Assembly (NCBI RefSeq): GCF_035013165.1
Contig: NZ_JAYGJQ010000002.1
Coordinates: 1,116,001 to 1,180,000, forward strand
Source: Bacteriovorax sp. PP10
GTDB lineage: Bacteria > Bdellovibrionota > Bacteriovoracia > Bacteriovoracales > Bacteriovoracaceae
Length of the DNA: 64,000 nt
Direction: 5' to 3'
Part shown: piece after piece, positions 53,787 to 61,974 of the stretch
How the letters are laid out: every line of letters begins with the position of its first letter
Numbering within the stretch: the stretch's first letter is position 1
Position numbers and translations under genes: made by a program
The notes under the pieces: generated by a model
The model's database searches: none
What the model saw: only the letters and a program-made list of their open reading frames with translations
Told to the model about the DNA's origin: nothing

Positions 53787-53823
53787 AAGGCCTCATCTGT
53801 AAAAAGATGGGGCCTTTTTTTTT
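53787..53823 (+). terminator. Terminator after the small secreted protein gene
   Basis: AAGGCCTCATCT (53787-53798) pairs with AGATGGGGCCTT (53805-53816), with one G-T wobble, a six-base loop and nine Ts in the following run. It lies 25 bp after the stop. Confidence 0.9.
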
Positions 53824-54136
53824 GCTTAAAAAAATACCTCTTTCATTGGGGAGAGGCGTGGTTCAGTTTAGTTATTGAACCAATGTAAAAGAGTAGGGTA
53901 AAGACCCATTTTCACAGTGAAAAAAAACATTCATGGTTCAGGATTGTTTTTGAATCGGTATCTTTTTTTCCTCTCACGATCAAAAAAATGAAATATGCCA
54001 TACTGAATTAAGCTTCGCTAAGAGTGAAAAGGTAATAAACAAACAAGTATTTCCTAGTGAAAAATGAAACAGTAATTTCCTCAATCTCTTTAAGTTTTTA
54101 TTTTAAGGACCGAAATAAAACTTAGGAGACCTGCTT
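53824..54136. promoter_or_regulatory. Leader region of the motor operon
   Basis: These 313 bp contain no convincing gene. They end with TTAGGAGACC 9 nt before the ATG at 54137 and must carry the operon promoter. TTGAATCGGTATC near 53950 could be part of a -35 region, and I saw no flagellar sigma-28 consensus. GGTTCA/TGAACC-like inverted pairs near 53860-53880 are visible but weak. Confidence 0.4.
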
Positions 54137-54745
54137 ATGAAGAATTTACTATTAATCCTTGTTTGTTTTGTATTCAGCTTTATTAACGAAAGTTACGCTG
54201 ACCAAATTAAACTTAAGAGTGAGCCCACTGATGCAGTTATCTACATCCGTGACTTAAACGGGACAATTAAAAACAAAATTGGAAAAACTCCTTATGAAGG
54301 AAATATCCAGGAAATAGCTTCGACATATGCAAAATCAAATTTTTTCATTCTGGTTTTAGAGAAAGAAGGCTACGAAGGTCAGTCTATTCTTCTCAACGAC
54401 CTGTTTAAAAGTGATATTGAATTGAGCATGAACTTAGTAGCGAAAGAAGATATTTTAGAATTTAGAAAGCTGGATAAAAATATTAATGACCTGTTTGAAT
54501 CGCAGAGACTTCTAAGAGCTCAGCAATACGACGAGGCATTGGTCTTATTAAAGAGCATTGAAAAAGAACAACCTAAATTATCAATAGTTCCTGAGATGAT
54601 CGGGAGCACTTTATATTTATCAAAAGACCACAAAGGATCATTAACTTGGTATGAAAAAGCATACCGTATGAATCCTGAAAACAAGGATGCCTTCATGATG
54701 AAGAGTTATCTAAGGAAATCGTTAGGAGGAAGTGATGCTAAGTAA
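54137..54745 (+). CDS. Periplasmic PEGA and TPR-like protein, first gene of the motor operon
   Basis: The 202-residue precursor has a signal peptide (1-21, SYA cleavage). KLKSEPTDAVIYIRDLNG and IGKTPYEGN near 25-60 form a PEGA domain, a small beta domain of surface proteins. A C-terminal pair of TPR-like helices with YDEALVLLKSIEKEQP and GSLTWYEKAYRMNPENKDA follows. PEGA and TPR domains bind proteins or wall. The start follows AGGAGACC. Its 3' end carries AGGAGG, the ribosome-binding site of the next gene, so translation is coupled. Confidence 0.82.
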   Translation: MKNLLLILVCFVFSFINESYADQIKLKSEPTDAVIYIRDLNGTIKNKIGKTPYEGNIQEIASTYAKSNFFILVLEKEGYEGQSILLNDLFKSDIELSMNLVAKEDILEFRKLDKNINDLFESQRLLRAQQYDEALVLLKSIEKEQPKLSIVPEMIGSTLYLSKDHKGSLTWYEKAYRMNPENKDAFMMKSYLRKSLGGSDAK

Positions 54746-56759
54746 ATTCACTTCAATTTTTATTTTGATGGTTTATGTTCTTGCAGCTTCAGTTAATGCG
54801 CAAGAGGCCGCGCAAGGTAATTTAATGCCAATAGAGTGGCAGGCGATTAAACTTCAAGAAAGCATTGAAAATAAAATCGGAAGATCCCTTAATCCAATCA
54901 TCGATAGAAATGCTTACGTTATAGAAGTCAAAATTGGTGTTGATAAAGATTTAGCAGAAGATCCAAGTTCTAAAAAAGTCACAAAAACAGTTTTAGCAAA
55001 AAAAGTTAAGTTTACAGCTGCCGAGTATCCAAAAGATGGTGATGATTTTGTTATTTTTAACAAATTAGGTTTAGAAGCGCCGATTGTTGGTGATGAGCCA
55101 ATTGAATCTCAGACGTCAGAAAGTGAGCTTGCTCAAAAAGCAATGATTGAGATGACTGAGAGATTTAATCTTTTCAATTTCATGAGCACTATTGATATCA
55201 AACTTACTTTTGATAAAGCACTTTCTAAAGAAACTAAAGAGAGTATTAAAAAAGTTGTAAATGGATTAAGTTTTAATACTAAAGATGTAATTCCGCAGAT
55301 CAACATTCAGTATCTTGACCTTAAAGATTCTTTAGTGAAGAGCAAACTAGCAGCAGATTCTGCAGCGGCGGCAAATGGATCTAAAGAGAGTAAGATTGAT
55401 AGTAAGAATGCCAATACAGATCTTTCTAAAACTAGCTTCGGTGATAGATTTAAGAATTTAGATATTATGATAGGTCTTATCATTTCTTCGTTTATTCTTG
55501 GTGTGATTGCACTATTGATTGCGAAAAATGGAAGTAAAGTTGAGTCCGAGCAGGAAAATGAAAACTCTGGGACATCTGAAGATGTTGTAGAAGAAAAAGT
55601 TGAAGAGACCGCGCTGACAGCAGATGAAGAATTATTAGAGACCGAGGAGAGCGATATGAGTATTGACCTGACACAAACAGATATTCAAACAGTAAAAATT
55701 AATCAGACTTTAGAGAGATTCAGAAAAGTCGTGAGCATTCATTATAACGATACAGTCCTGATGTTAAAAAACTGGATTAAAGTCAGTAAAGATCAGGAAA
55801 TTTCAGCTCTAAGAGGGCTGGTAGAAACACTGGAAGATAATGAATTGAAAGATCTCTTCAAGGCACTTACTCATGACGAGAGATCGACATGGAAAATGAA
55901 CCTTGACGGGGAAATGACAAAACCAGAATTAAGCAAGGCCTTTGCTTATATCAATAGTCAAATCATTCACATGATGATGGTTCCTTCGTTAATTGATGAT
56001 TATGAAATCTGTGATTTGCTTCTTGATCTTTCGCCTGAAACAGCAGCGAAGTTCTGTATGGAAAATCCCGCTCTAGGTGTGGTATTCGCCAACGTTCTTT
56101 CTGCTAATACAATCGGGGAGATGTTCAAAATTATGCCTTATGAAATGACGGCAAATATTATTGAAGAAAGTGCATATTTCCAAAGAGAAGAGATCGTGGC
56201 CTTGATGCCGGTTCTTAAAGAGAAATTAATTGCAGTGAAAAACAATAGAGAGAAGCCACCTTTCATTAAACGCATCGTGGATATTCTGCCTACAACAAGA
56301 CCAGAAATTGAAAAGAAGTTGTACGCAACATTGTTAAAACATATGTCAATAGAAGATGCGAAAGAGACAGCAATGAAAATTCTTCCATGGGAGATTGTTG
56401 CACAACTTCCGGATACAGTTTTTAAAGAACTAGTCTCAGGTTTACCAATGGACTTCCAGGTTCAGTACTTCATCTCTCAAGGTGAGAAAAGAGAAGAAGA
56501 GCTTTCAAGATTTGCTTCAAAAGGATCTAAGGGGCGCGAGATGATTGATGTGGAAATGTCAGTTGTTCTTAAAAACGAAGTCCTTGTTAAGAGAATTGAA
56601 GGGGATCGTAAGAACCAGATTCAAGCACAATTTGTCGACTACGCAAGAAAGTATTTGTCAGAGAGTACTGAAGCTCAAAAAGAAGTGGCACCACTTATTA
56701 TGGACTGGTTTATGGATATCAAGAGAGAATTTACAGGAACTGTAACTAAAATAGCTTAA
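54735..56759 (+). CDS. Membrane protein resembling a FliF-FliG fusion
   Basis: The 674-residue protein starts at ATG 54735, 5 nt after AGGAGG. It has a signal peptide (1-23) and a periplasmic part. LQESIENKIGRSLNPIIDRNAYVIEVKIGVD (40-70) follows the FliF pattern LxxxIExxLxPIxGxxNVxVxV, and IDIKLTFDKALSKETKESIKKVVNGLSFNTKD (153-184) resembles its later ring segment. A helix spans 245-264, an acidic linker 270-315 and VLMLKNWI (341-348) resembles the FliF tail that binds FliG. The helical rest (about 360-650) has MENPALGVVFANVLSANTIGEMF-like FliG middle-domain order. MotA and MotB follow. Similarity is by eye, so a profile search is decisive. Confidence 0.62.
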   Translation: MLSKFTSIFILMVYVLAASVNAQEAAQGNLMPIEWQAIKLQESIENKIGRSLNPIIDRNAYVIEVKIGVDKDLAEDPSSKKVTKTVLAKKVKFTAAEYPKDGDDFVIFNKLGLEAPIVGDEPIESQTSESELAQKAMIEMTERFNLFNFMSTIDIKLTFDKALSKETKESIKKVVNGLSFNTKDVIPQINIQYLDLKDSLVKSKLAADSAAAANGSKESKIDSKNANTDLSKTSFGDRFKNLDIMIGLIISSFILGVIALLIAKNGSKVESEQENENSGTSEDVVEEKVEETALTADEELLETEESDMSIDLTQTDIQTVKINQTLERFRKVVSIHYNDTVLMLKNWIKVSKDQEISALRGLVETLEDNELKDLFKALTHDERSTWKMNLDGEMTKPELSKAFAYINSQIIHMMMVPSLIDDYEICDLLLDLSPETAAKFCMENPALGVVFANVLSANTIGEMFKIMPYEMTANIIEESAYFQREEIVALMPVLKEKLIAVKNNREKPPFIKRIVDILPTTRPEIEKKLYATLLKHMSIEDAKETAMKILPWEIVAQLPDTVFKELVSGLPMDFQVQYFISQGEKREEELSRFASKGSKGREMIDVEMSVVLKNEVLVKRIEGDRKNQIQAQFVDYARKYLSESTEAQKEVAPLIMDWFMDIKREFTGTVTKIA

Positions 56760-56787
56760 TCAAAATTATATTTTGAAAGGATTCAAA

Positions 56788-57579
56788 ATGAACTTTTTTT
56801 CGATATTAGGATTTTTCTTTATTCTTGCAGTTATGTTTGGTGGAGTTGTCACTACCATTTCAGCAAAAGAATACCATCTCTTTGCCGATCTACCGGCAAT
56901 CTTCCTGGTGGTTGGAGGGACAGCGGGAGCTGCGGCCATCACTATGCAGATCAACAGGGTGGGAAGACTTCTCAAAGTATTCTTTAATAGATTATTAAGA
57001 GGAAAAAGAGTCGAGTATTCCAACATCATTAAAGATCTAATGATTATCGCTGAAGCTTACCGCCGTGGTGATTCTATTGCGACCGTGATTGAAAAAACCA
57101 ATGACCATTTTTTGAAAGAAGGTCTGCAAATGATCGACGATAATATTTTAAAGGGTGAAGAGCTCTTTGAAGTATTGGAAAGTCGTGCGGCCCATATGTT
57201 TACTCATTACAATGAAGAAGCGACAAAATTCAAAAATTTGGGTAAGTATCCACCGGCCTTTGGACTAATGGCAACCGTTCTCGGGATGATTGCACTACTG
57301 TCGAATTTAGGTGGAGCGGATGCTATGAAGATGGTTGGTCCGGCCATGGGGATGTGTCTTGTTGCTACATTCATGGGGATCGTACTTGCGAACGTTGTTA
57401 TCCTTCCCATTGGTGACTCACTTGCTGATAATGCCAAAGAGATCAATTTAAAAAATCAAATTATCGTTGAAGGGTTATACCTAATTTCAGAAAAAACGAA
57501 TCCAATCATCGTTGCTGAAAAATTAAATTCATTCTTGCTTCCGTCAGATCGTCTAAATTGGAAAGATGTGGCAGCTTAG
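56788..57579 (+). CDS. MotA-type stator proton or sodium channel
   Basis: The 263-residue protein starts at ATG 56788, 7 nt after AAAGGA. It has the MotA layout: two N-terminal helices (about 3-24 and 33-50), a cytoplasmic domain with YRRGDSIATVIEK and HFLKEGLQMIDDN, and two C-terminal helices with KYPPAFGLMATVLGMI and VGPAMGMCLVATFMG. The Pro residues and conserved Gly-rich pore helices are those of stator channels. It should pair with MotB and drive the FliG-like part of the preceding protein. Confidence 0.92.
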   Translation: MNFFSILGFFFILAVMFGGVVTTISAKEYHLFADLPAIFLVVGGTAGAAAITMQINRVGRLLKVFFNRLLRGKRVEYSNIIKDLMIIAEAYRRGDSIATVIEKTNDHFLKEGLQMIDDNILKGEELFEVLESRAAHMFTHYNEEATKFKNLGKYPPAFGLMATVLGMIALLSNLGGADAMKMVGPAMGMCLVATFMGIVLANVVILPIGDSLADNAKEINLKNQIIVEGLYLISEKTNPIIVAEKLNSFLLPSDRLNWKDVAA

Positions 57580-57588
57580 GAGAATTAA

Positions 57589-58371
57589 ATGAGTGATTCA
57601 CACGATACATTTCCTCCCATGATTCCAAAACGTGGAAGAAAAAAGAAACATCATGCAGTTCATGAAGAAGTTCACGAAGGTGAAGGCCCCTGGATTGTTT
57701 CCTATGCGGATATGATGACGCTTCTATTTTGTTTTTTCGTTATTATGACGTCGTTTGCGAACTTTGATCCTGTTGTTGTGGCCAAGAAAAGTGCTGCCAT
57801 TGCAGATCATTTTGCGCCTGATTCAGTAATGGATGACTTAAAGGCCTATCAGACATTGGGACTTGATATCGGAGGACACCCGAATCTTAAAGGTGTGGCC
57901 AGATCACAGCTAAAAGACGGAACACTGGAAATTGTTTTTTCTTCTTCGTTAATGTTTGCGATGGGAGAAGTTGATATCAGTCCAGAATTCATGAAAAGTC
58001 TGGATGTTTTAGTCGGACTGATTAAAAATAAAAATCCTAATTATCGCATCATCGTCGAAGGGCATACCGACAATGCTCCAATATCGCCTAAACACCCTTA
58101 TAGATCAAATTGGGAACTCTCTTCAGCACGCTCTGCGAGTGTTGTGAATAGATTCCTTTATTATGGATTTAAACCCACTCAGCTGGTGTCTGTTGGTTTT
58201 GGTGACTCAAGACCGATTGCGGTAGATCACGATAAAAATGGAGAGGCCTTACCTGAGAACCAGGCGCTCAATAGAAGAGTTGTGATAAAAGTTTTAAAAC
58301 CGCTTAAGAGCGATAAAATGAAAAATTTAGGTATTGATACTTATTTTGATGATAGTGAGCTTGTTAAGTAG
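57589..58371 (+). CDS. MotB-type stator with peptidoglycan-binding domain
   Basis: The 260-residue protein has a basic cytoplasmic N-terminus and one helix with WIVSYADMMTLLFCFFVIM, whose Asp41 is the conserved ion-binding residue of MotB. The OmpA-like C-terminal domain has VEGHTDNAP near 152 and SNWELSSARSASVVNRFL near 168-185. These residues bind peptidoglycan and anchor the stator. The ATG follows GGAG, and the stop overlaps the start region of the next gene. Confidence 0.93.
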   Translation: MSDSHDTFPPMIPKRGRKKKHHAVHEEVHEGEGPWIVSYADMMTLLFCFFVIMTSFANFDPVVVAKKSAAIADHFAPDSVMDDLKAYQTLGLDIGGHPNLKGVARSQLKDGTLEIVFSSSLMFAMGEVDISPEFMKSLDVLVGLIKNKNPNYRIIVEGHTDNAPISPKHPYRSNWELSSARSASVVNRFLYYGFKPTQLVSVGFGDSRPIAVDHDKNGEALPENQALNRRVVIKVLKPLKSDKMKNLGIDTYFDDSELVK

Positions 58372-58373
58372 TG

Positions 58374-59876
58374 ATGAAGACATATTTATTTATTTTAATT
58401 GTTTTATTTGCTGAAACCTTAATGGCGCAGACTACGACTGCGGAAATGAAGGAATTTGGCGAGGCCAATTATCTACAGCTTGATGAACTGGATGTCCCCA
58501 AAGGGATTAAAAGAGTTGAAGATCAACTTCGAGAAAACGTAATCGACGTTATTATTCATAGTAAAACTCACATGCCCATTTTTGCTCAGAAAAGACCGGA
58601 TGGTTATAGTAAAAGTTATAAAAAATTCTATGGATTAAATATTAGAATTCTTCCTATCTTACAAGATGATGATTTTTATTCTCTTCAACTTTTTTATTTC
58701 AATTGGACGACAAACAAGTTTGATAAAAAACTGGTGAAAAAAATCAGTAAGTATAACGTTTTGAATGAATTGCGATTTGCAACTTACGAAATCCTATTGG
58801 GAAAACAGTGGGTGCTCGACCATAAGGATGAAATTGAAAGCAGGAATTTTGAGCGCATTCAGGCCGTGAGAGAAGTGATTTCTGAGCAGGAAAGACTGAG
58901 AAAAAAGAAAAAGAAAGAAGATGAAATCAAAAAGCTAAAGGCCGAAGAAGAAGAAGAAAAAAAAAGCGCAAGAAATCTGATTAAAAGAGAAGAGCGCGAG
59001 AAAAAAGTCAAAAAAGAAGAAGTGCCAGAAGAAGAAGAGGCCATTGAAGAAGGTGCCACTAGCGTAAACAAGACTGACCTGGATCAAAAAGGTGCGGATG
59101 TTGAGCAAGAAAAAATAAAAATAGAAGAAAGCATTCAAAAACAATCGAGCTCATCAAAAGCTTCGAAGAAAAAAAAGGCCAAGACTCCTGGTGAAGTTGA
59201 ACAAGAGAACACTGAAAACTTAGTGTCGGAAATCAACCCGGAGATACCTGGGCCCGGAGTTCCTAAGAAAACTCATTTCTATGGATTTGCCAATTACTTC
59301 CAGGAAAATACTGGGGTGAGAGGGGGTTTAATTACCACTGATACAGATTTAAAATATATTGGTGCCGGCGGAAGATTCATACTGGAGCGTGAGACTTTTA
59401 TTCCCACAGGCTACAGAGTCAGTATTCAAGCGGCCATGCCTATTTTTAAAGAAAAATATAAGTTTCCTATTTACCGCAGTGTCGAATCGGAAGTTTTTGC
59501 TTCTCGTATTTTAGACCGCTTTCAATTTTTTGCGGGCCTTGATTTTGTACCTGTCTACTTTGTAGGACTACCTTCAGAGGGAAGCAGGCTTCAAGTCTAT
59601 GAAAACGATTTTTTATGGCTTAAGGCCGGAGCAGGAGTGAATGAAGTCCTGTTCAATAAAAAAGTAGAGCTACGTTTTTCTTATTTAAAAAGCCTTGTAT
59701 CCAAAAGTAACCAAAAGGATAAATTTGAGGCCACTAAGACGATTATAACTTCTTATTTTCAAATCCATGATTCCCATGGTGCAGAAATCAATTTTAGCAC
59801 CATGAATGCTTCAGGATCTTTTGATGTCGCTTCTAAAAGGGTCGCATTCTCATACATTTATAAGTTTGAGAACTAA
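58374..59876 (+). CDS. Secreted coiled-coil protein with C-terminal outer-membrane barrel
   Basis: The 500-residue precursor begins at ATG 58374 (a GTG at 58371 is also possible). It has a signal peptide (ending near LMA), then an alpha/beta region with a LNELRFATYEILLGKQ helix (about 20-165). A very charged Lys/Glu coiled coil (about 165-270) follows, and a beta-rich domain from FYGFANYF onward (about 300-500) ends ...SYIYKFEN. The last part looks like an outer-membrane barrel. Such a protein could carry force from the inner-membrane motor across the periplasm. It belongs to the operon by spacing. Confidence 0.78.
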   Translation: MKTYLFILIVLFAETLMAQTTTAEMKEFGEANYLQLDELDVPKGIKRVEDQLRENVIDVIIHSKTHMPIFAQKRPDGYSKSYKKFYGLNIRILPILQDDDFYSLQLFYFNWTTNKFDKKLVKKISKYNVLNELRFATYEILLGKQWVLDHKDEIESRNFERIQAVREVISEQERLRKKKKKEDEIKKLKAEEEEEKKSARNLIKREEREKKVKKEEVPEEEEAIEEGATSVNKTDLDQKGADVEQEKIKIEESIQKQSSSSKASKKKKAKTPGEVEQENTENLVSEINPEIPGPGVPKKTHFYGFANYFQENTGVRGGLITTDTDLKYIGAGGRFILERETFIPTGYRVSIQAAMPIFKEKYKFPIYRSVESEVFASRILDRFQFFAGLDFVPVYFVGLPSEGSRLQVYENDFLWLKAGAGVNEVLFNKKVELRFSYLKSLVSKSNQKDKFEATKTIITSYFQIHDSHGAEINFSTMNASGSFDVASKRVAFSYIYKFEN

Positions 59877-59928
59877 TTTCCCCCTATAAAATCTAATGGG
59901 ATAACAGATAATAAGAGCAGGAGTTCTT

Positions 59929-60798
59929 ATGAATCAATTATCCAGCAAAGACCGCTTAAAAGACAAATTTTCAAAGTTAGAGATGGATGTAGATGATGAA
60001 CGTTTTGTTCATAAGCTCACTGAAGCTTCTATTAGTAATATCAAACCTGTCAGTCAAACAAGTTCAAGAGGGAATGGTTTTACATCCTTGTTTAAGCTGA
60101 TGAAGTACGGCAGCTTCGTTACTTTCAAAAAAACGAAACATGCATGTAGTTATTCATTTAATAAAATCACTTCATTCAGTGCCAATGTTTTTTCCAAGAC
60201 AGTTCAGTTCGCTCGTGAAAAAGAAGAGTACACTGAACTTTTACTTGAGCGCAAAGTGAATCAAGTTGAACTGATAAAAAAAGAACAAAAAGAAAATGAA
60301 GAATTGAAAAAACAGAACCTGAAAAATCTGATTGGTGATTTTCACCGTAATATGGATTTATTATTCCAGGACAAAATAGATTCGGACGATTTTTCGATTC
60401 AATATGCAAGTGAAGACAATTTAAAGTCTGTGCTGGAAGGCCAGACTCTGTTGATGGATATTGTCTCAAAAAAAATCATCTATAATCGAATGATCATGAA
60501 TATTAAAAATGTAAAATTCAAAATTGCTTTTGCTGGCGATGAACTGGCCAGCAAAATGACTTTTGAGCTGGATAAAAAAGGGCATCTGTGGGCCACAATG
60601 TTTGGAAAGAGTATTGTCCCGGATCTTTATAAGGTTCTAGAAAGTAAGCAGGGTAAGATTACTATTAAGCAATCTTACAATACTACTACTGGTAAAGATC
60701 TTTTCTTTATGACAATGAGCTATAAATTAAAAGAGCAACTTAAAGCAAGTATTTTTACCACTTCAGTACGTGATGAAATTAGAGATCAAACTTTATGA
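59929..60798 (+). CDS. Cytoplasmic coiled-coil protein of the motor operon
   Basis: The 289-residue protein has no signal peptide or membrane helix. A Lys/Glu-rich helical region with VELIKKEQKENEELKKQNLKN near 120-140 indicates a coiled coil, and the C-terminal half is mixed alpha/beta with KIAFAGDELASKMTF and KGHLWATMFGKS. I recognise no family. It could regulate or couple the FliG-like part. Its stop overlaps the next start (ATGA). Confidence 0.7.
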   Translation: MNQLSSKDRLKDKFSKLEMDVDDERFVHKLTEASISNIKPVSQTSSRGNGFTSLFKLMKYGSFVTFKKTKHACSYSFNKITSFSANVFSKTVQFAREKEEYTELLLERKVNQVELIKKEQKENEELKKQNLKNLIGDFHRNMDLLFQDKIDSDDFSIQYASEDNLKSVLEGQTLLMDIVSKKIIYNRMIMNIKNVKFKIAFAGDELASKMTFELDKKGHLWATMFGKSIVPDLYKVLESKQGKITIKQSYNTTTGKDLFFMTMSYKLKEQLKASIFTTSVRDEIRDQTL

Positions 60799-61922
60799 AA
60801 AAAACAATTCTTATGGCTGGCCTGGCATTTTCAACAATAGCGATTTCAACTGAAGCCGTTAATGTAAATACTCTTTTAACGAATCCAGATCAACTCGATT
60901 TGGAGATTCTTAAGGTAGAGAAGATTCAGACGGTGAAGCTCGATGAAGTTCAAAAAAATAAAATTGAAAAACTAAAATTTAACTTAATTGAGTTAAAGCG
61001 CTTAGGAAGAGGATTGAGTAATGAGGGGGCAATGAATGAGGCCCTTAAATTTTCAAATACTCATCAATGGACAAATACATCGGCCTTTTTGTATACAGCA
61101 AAAGAGGCATGTCAGTCGGCCGTTAATTTAGAAAATGAATGTTTTATAAAGCTGGCCGAGTTCGATGAGTTCGTTAAGAATCGTCAAATGCCTGAAGACA
61201 GCAAAGTACACCTGAAAAATTTAGTCAAAGATTACTCTCAGTTTAAAGAAGCGGGAATGGTTATTAACGGGGCATTTCTTAGAACGACCAATGCACTACT
61301 GGAAGACTCGCAAGAGTTAATTGCGAGCTCTATAAGGCCTCTGGCAACGATTAAGATAGCTCCGGCAGCAGAAGTAAAAAAGCCGATAGTCGTCGCTCCA
61401 AAAGTCCCGGAAAAGAGTCTGATTACCTTTGAGGAATTCAGTAAATATTCTGACTTCTTAATGTGGGGGCTTGGTTCAATCCTTTTATTAGCTCTGGTCG
61501 TTAAAGGCATCTTCGTTAAAAAAGAAAAAAACAGAATTAAGCGTTTTTACTCGGACATTCTTTACGTGACTCAGAAACATAAAATTCCAACTAAGTTTTA
61601 TGGAAAAATTAAAAGGGTCAATACAGCGAAACTCAAAAAGATAGACACGCTTTATATTGATTTATTGAATTCGTCCGGCGTTTTGAAAACGAACCTTGAT
61701 GTTCGCCTGAAAAATAGGGATAAGAAGTTAATCATTGAGACTGTTGTCTATTCAAAGAATCCTATTCAGGATGTTGTTTTAGAGAATTCCTTTGTCAAGT
61801 TCACTGAGCAGCTTCATTTCGTAGAAAAAGAAATGATTAAGCTAGGTGGGGAATTGCATGTGACGAATGCTTTTGATCAGCAAGGAAAGTTTGCCAGTTC
61901 ATCTTTTGTAGTCATTCTTTAA
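60795..61922 (+). CDS. Membrane-anchored protein, last gene of the motor operon
   Basis: The 375-residue precursor has a signal peptide (about 1-21). A helical periplasmic region with KIEKLKFNLIELKRLGRG (about 50-75) follows, then a Pro-rich segment near 190-210, a membrane helix near 226-243 (FLMWGLGSILLLALVVKG) and a C-terminal cytoplasmic domain of about 130 residues. No family is recognised. It starts with a 4-nt overlap. The topology suggests it bridges the periplasm and the cytoplasmic coiled-coil protein encoded just before (inference). Confidence 0.7.
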   Translation: MKKTILMAGLAFSTIAISTEAVNVNTLLTNPDQLDLEILKVEKIQTVKLDEVQKNKIEKLKFNLIELKRLGRGLSNEGAMNEALKFSNTHQWTNTSAFLYTAKEACQSAVNLENECFIKLAEFDEFVKNRQMPEDSKVHLKNLVKDYSQFKEAGMVINGAFLRTTNALLEDSQELIASSIRPLATIKIAPAAEVKKPIVVAPKVPEKSLITFEEFSKYSDFLMWGLGSILLLALVVKGIFVKKEKNRIKRFYSDILYVTQKHKIPTKFYGKIKRVNTAKLKKIDTLYIDLLNSSGVLKTNLDVRLKNRDKKLIIETVVYSKNPIQDVVLENSFVKFTEQLHFVEKEMIKLGGELHVTNAFDQQGKFASSSFVVIL

Positions 61923-61944
61923 GCTCATATAAAAAGTAAAAGAT

Positions 61945-61973
61945 AAAAGGCCCCACTAAAGTGGGGCCTTTTT
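61945..61973. terminator. Bidirectional terminator at the end of the motor operon
   Basis: AAAAGGCCCCAC and GTGGGGCCTTTTT form a strong stem around TAAA. A-tracts and T-tracts flank both sides, so it serves the motor operon and the convergent gene that ends at 61975. Confidence 0.93.
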
Positions 61974-61974
61974 A

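Noticed and set aside
58850-59150. Minus-strand frames rich in Phe and Ser within the coiled-coil gene
   Set aside because: They are the reverse reading of Lys/Glu-rich codons and have no independent start signals.
54137-61922. Zorya-type anti-phage system
   Set aside because: MotA has the ordinary stator length, and no ZorC, ZorD or helicase gene is present. The operon instead carries an outer-membrane barrel and exported partners.
54137-61922. Ordinary flagellar stator locus
   Set aside because: The FliF-FliG-like protein and the barrel protein have no counterpart in stator loci, and no other flagellar gene is in view.
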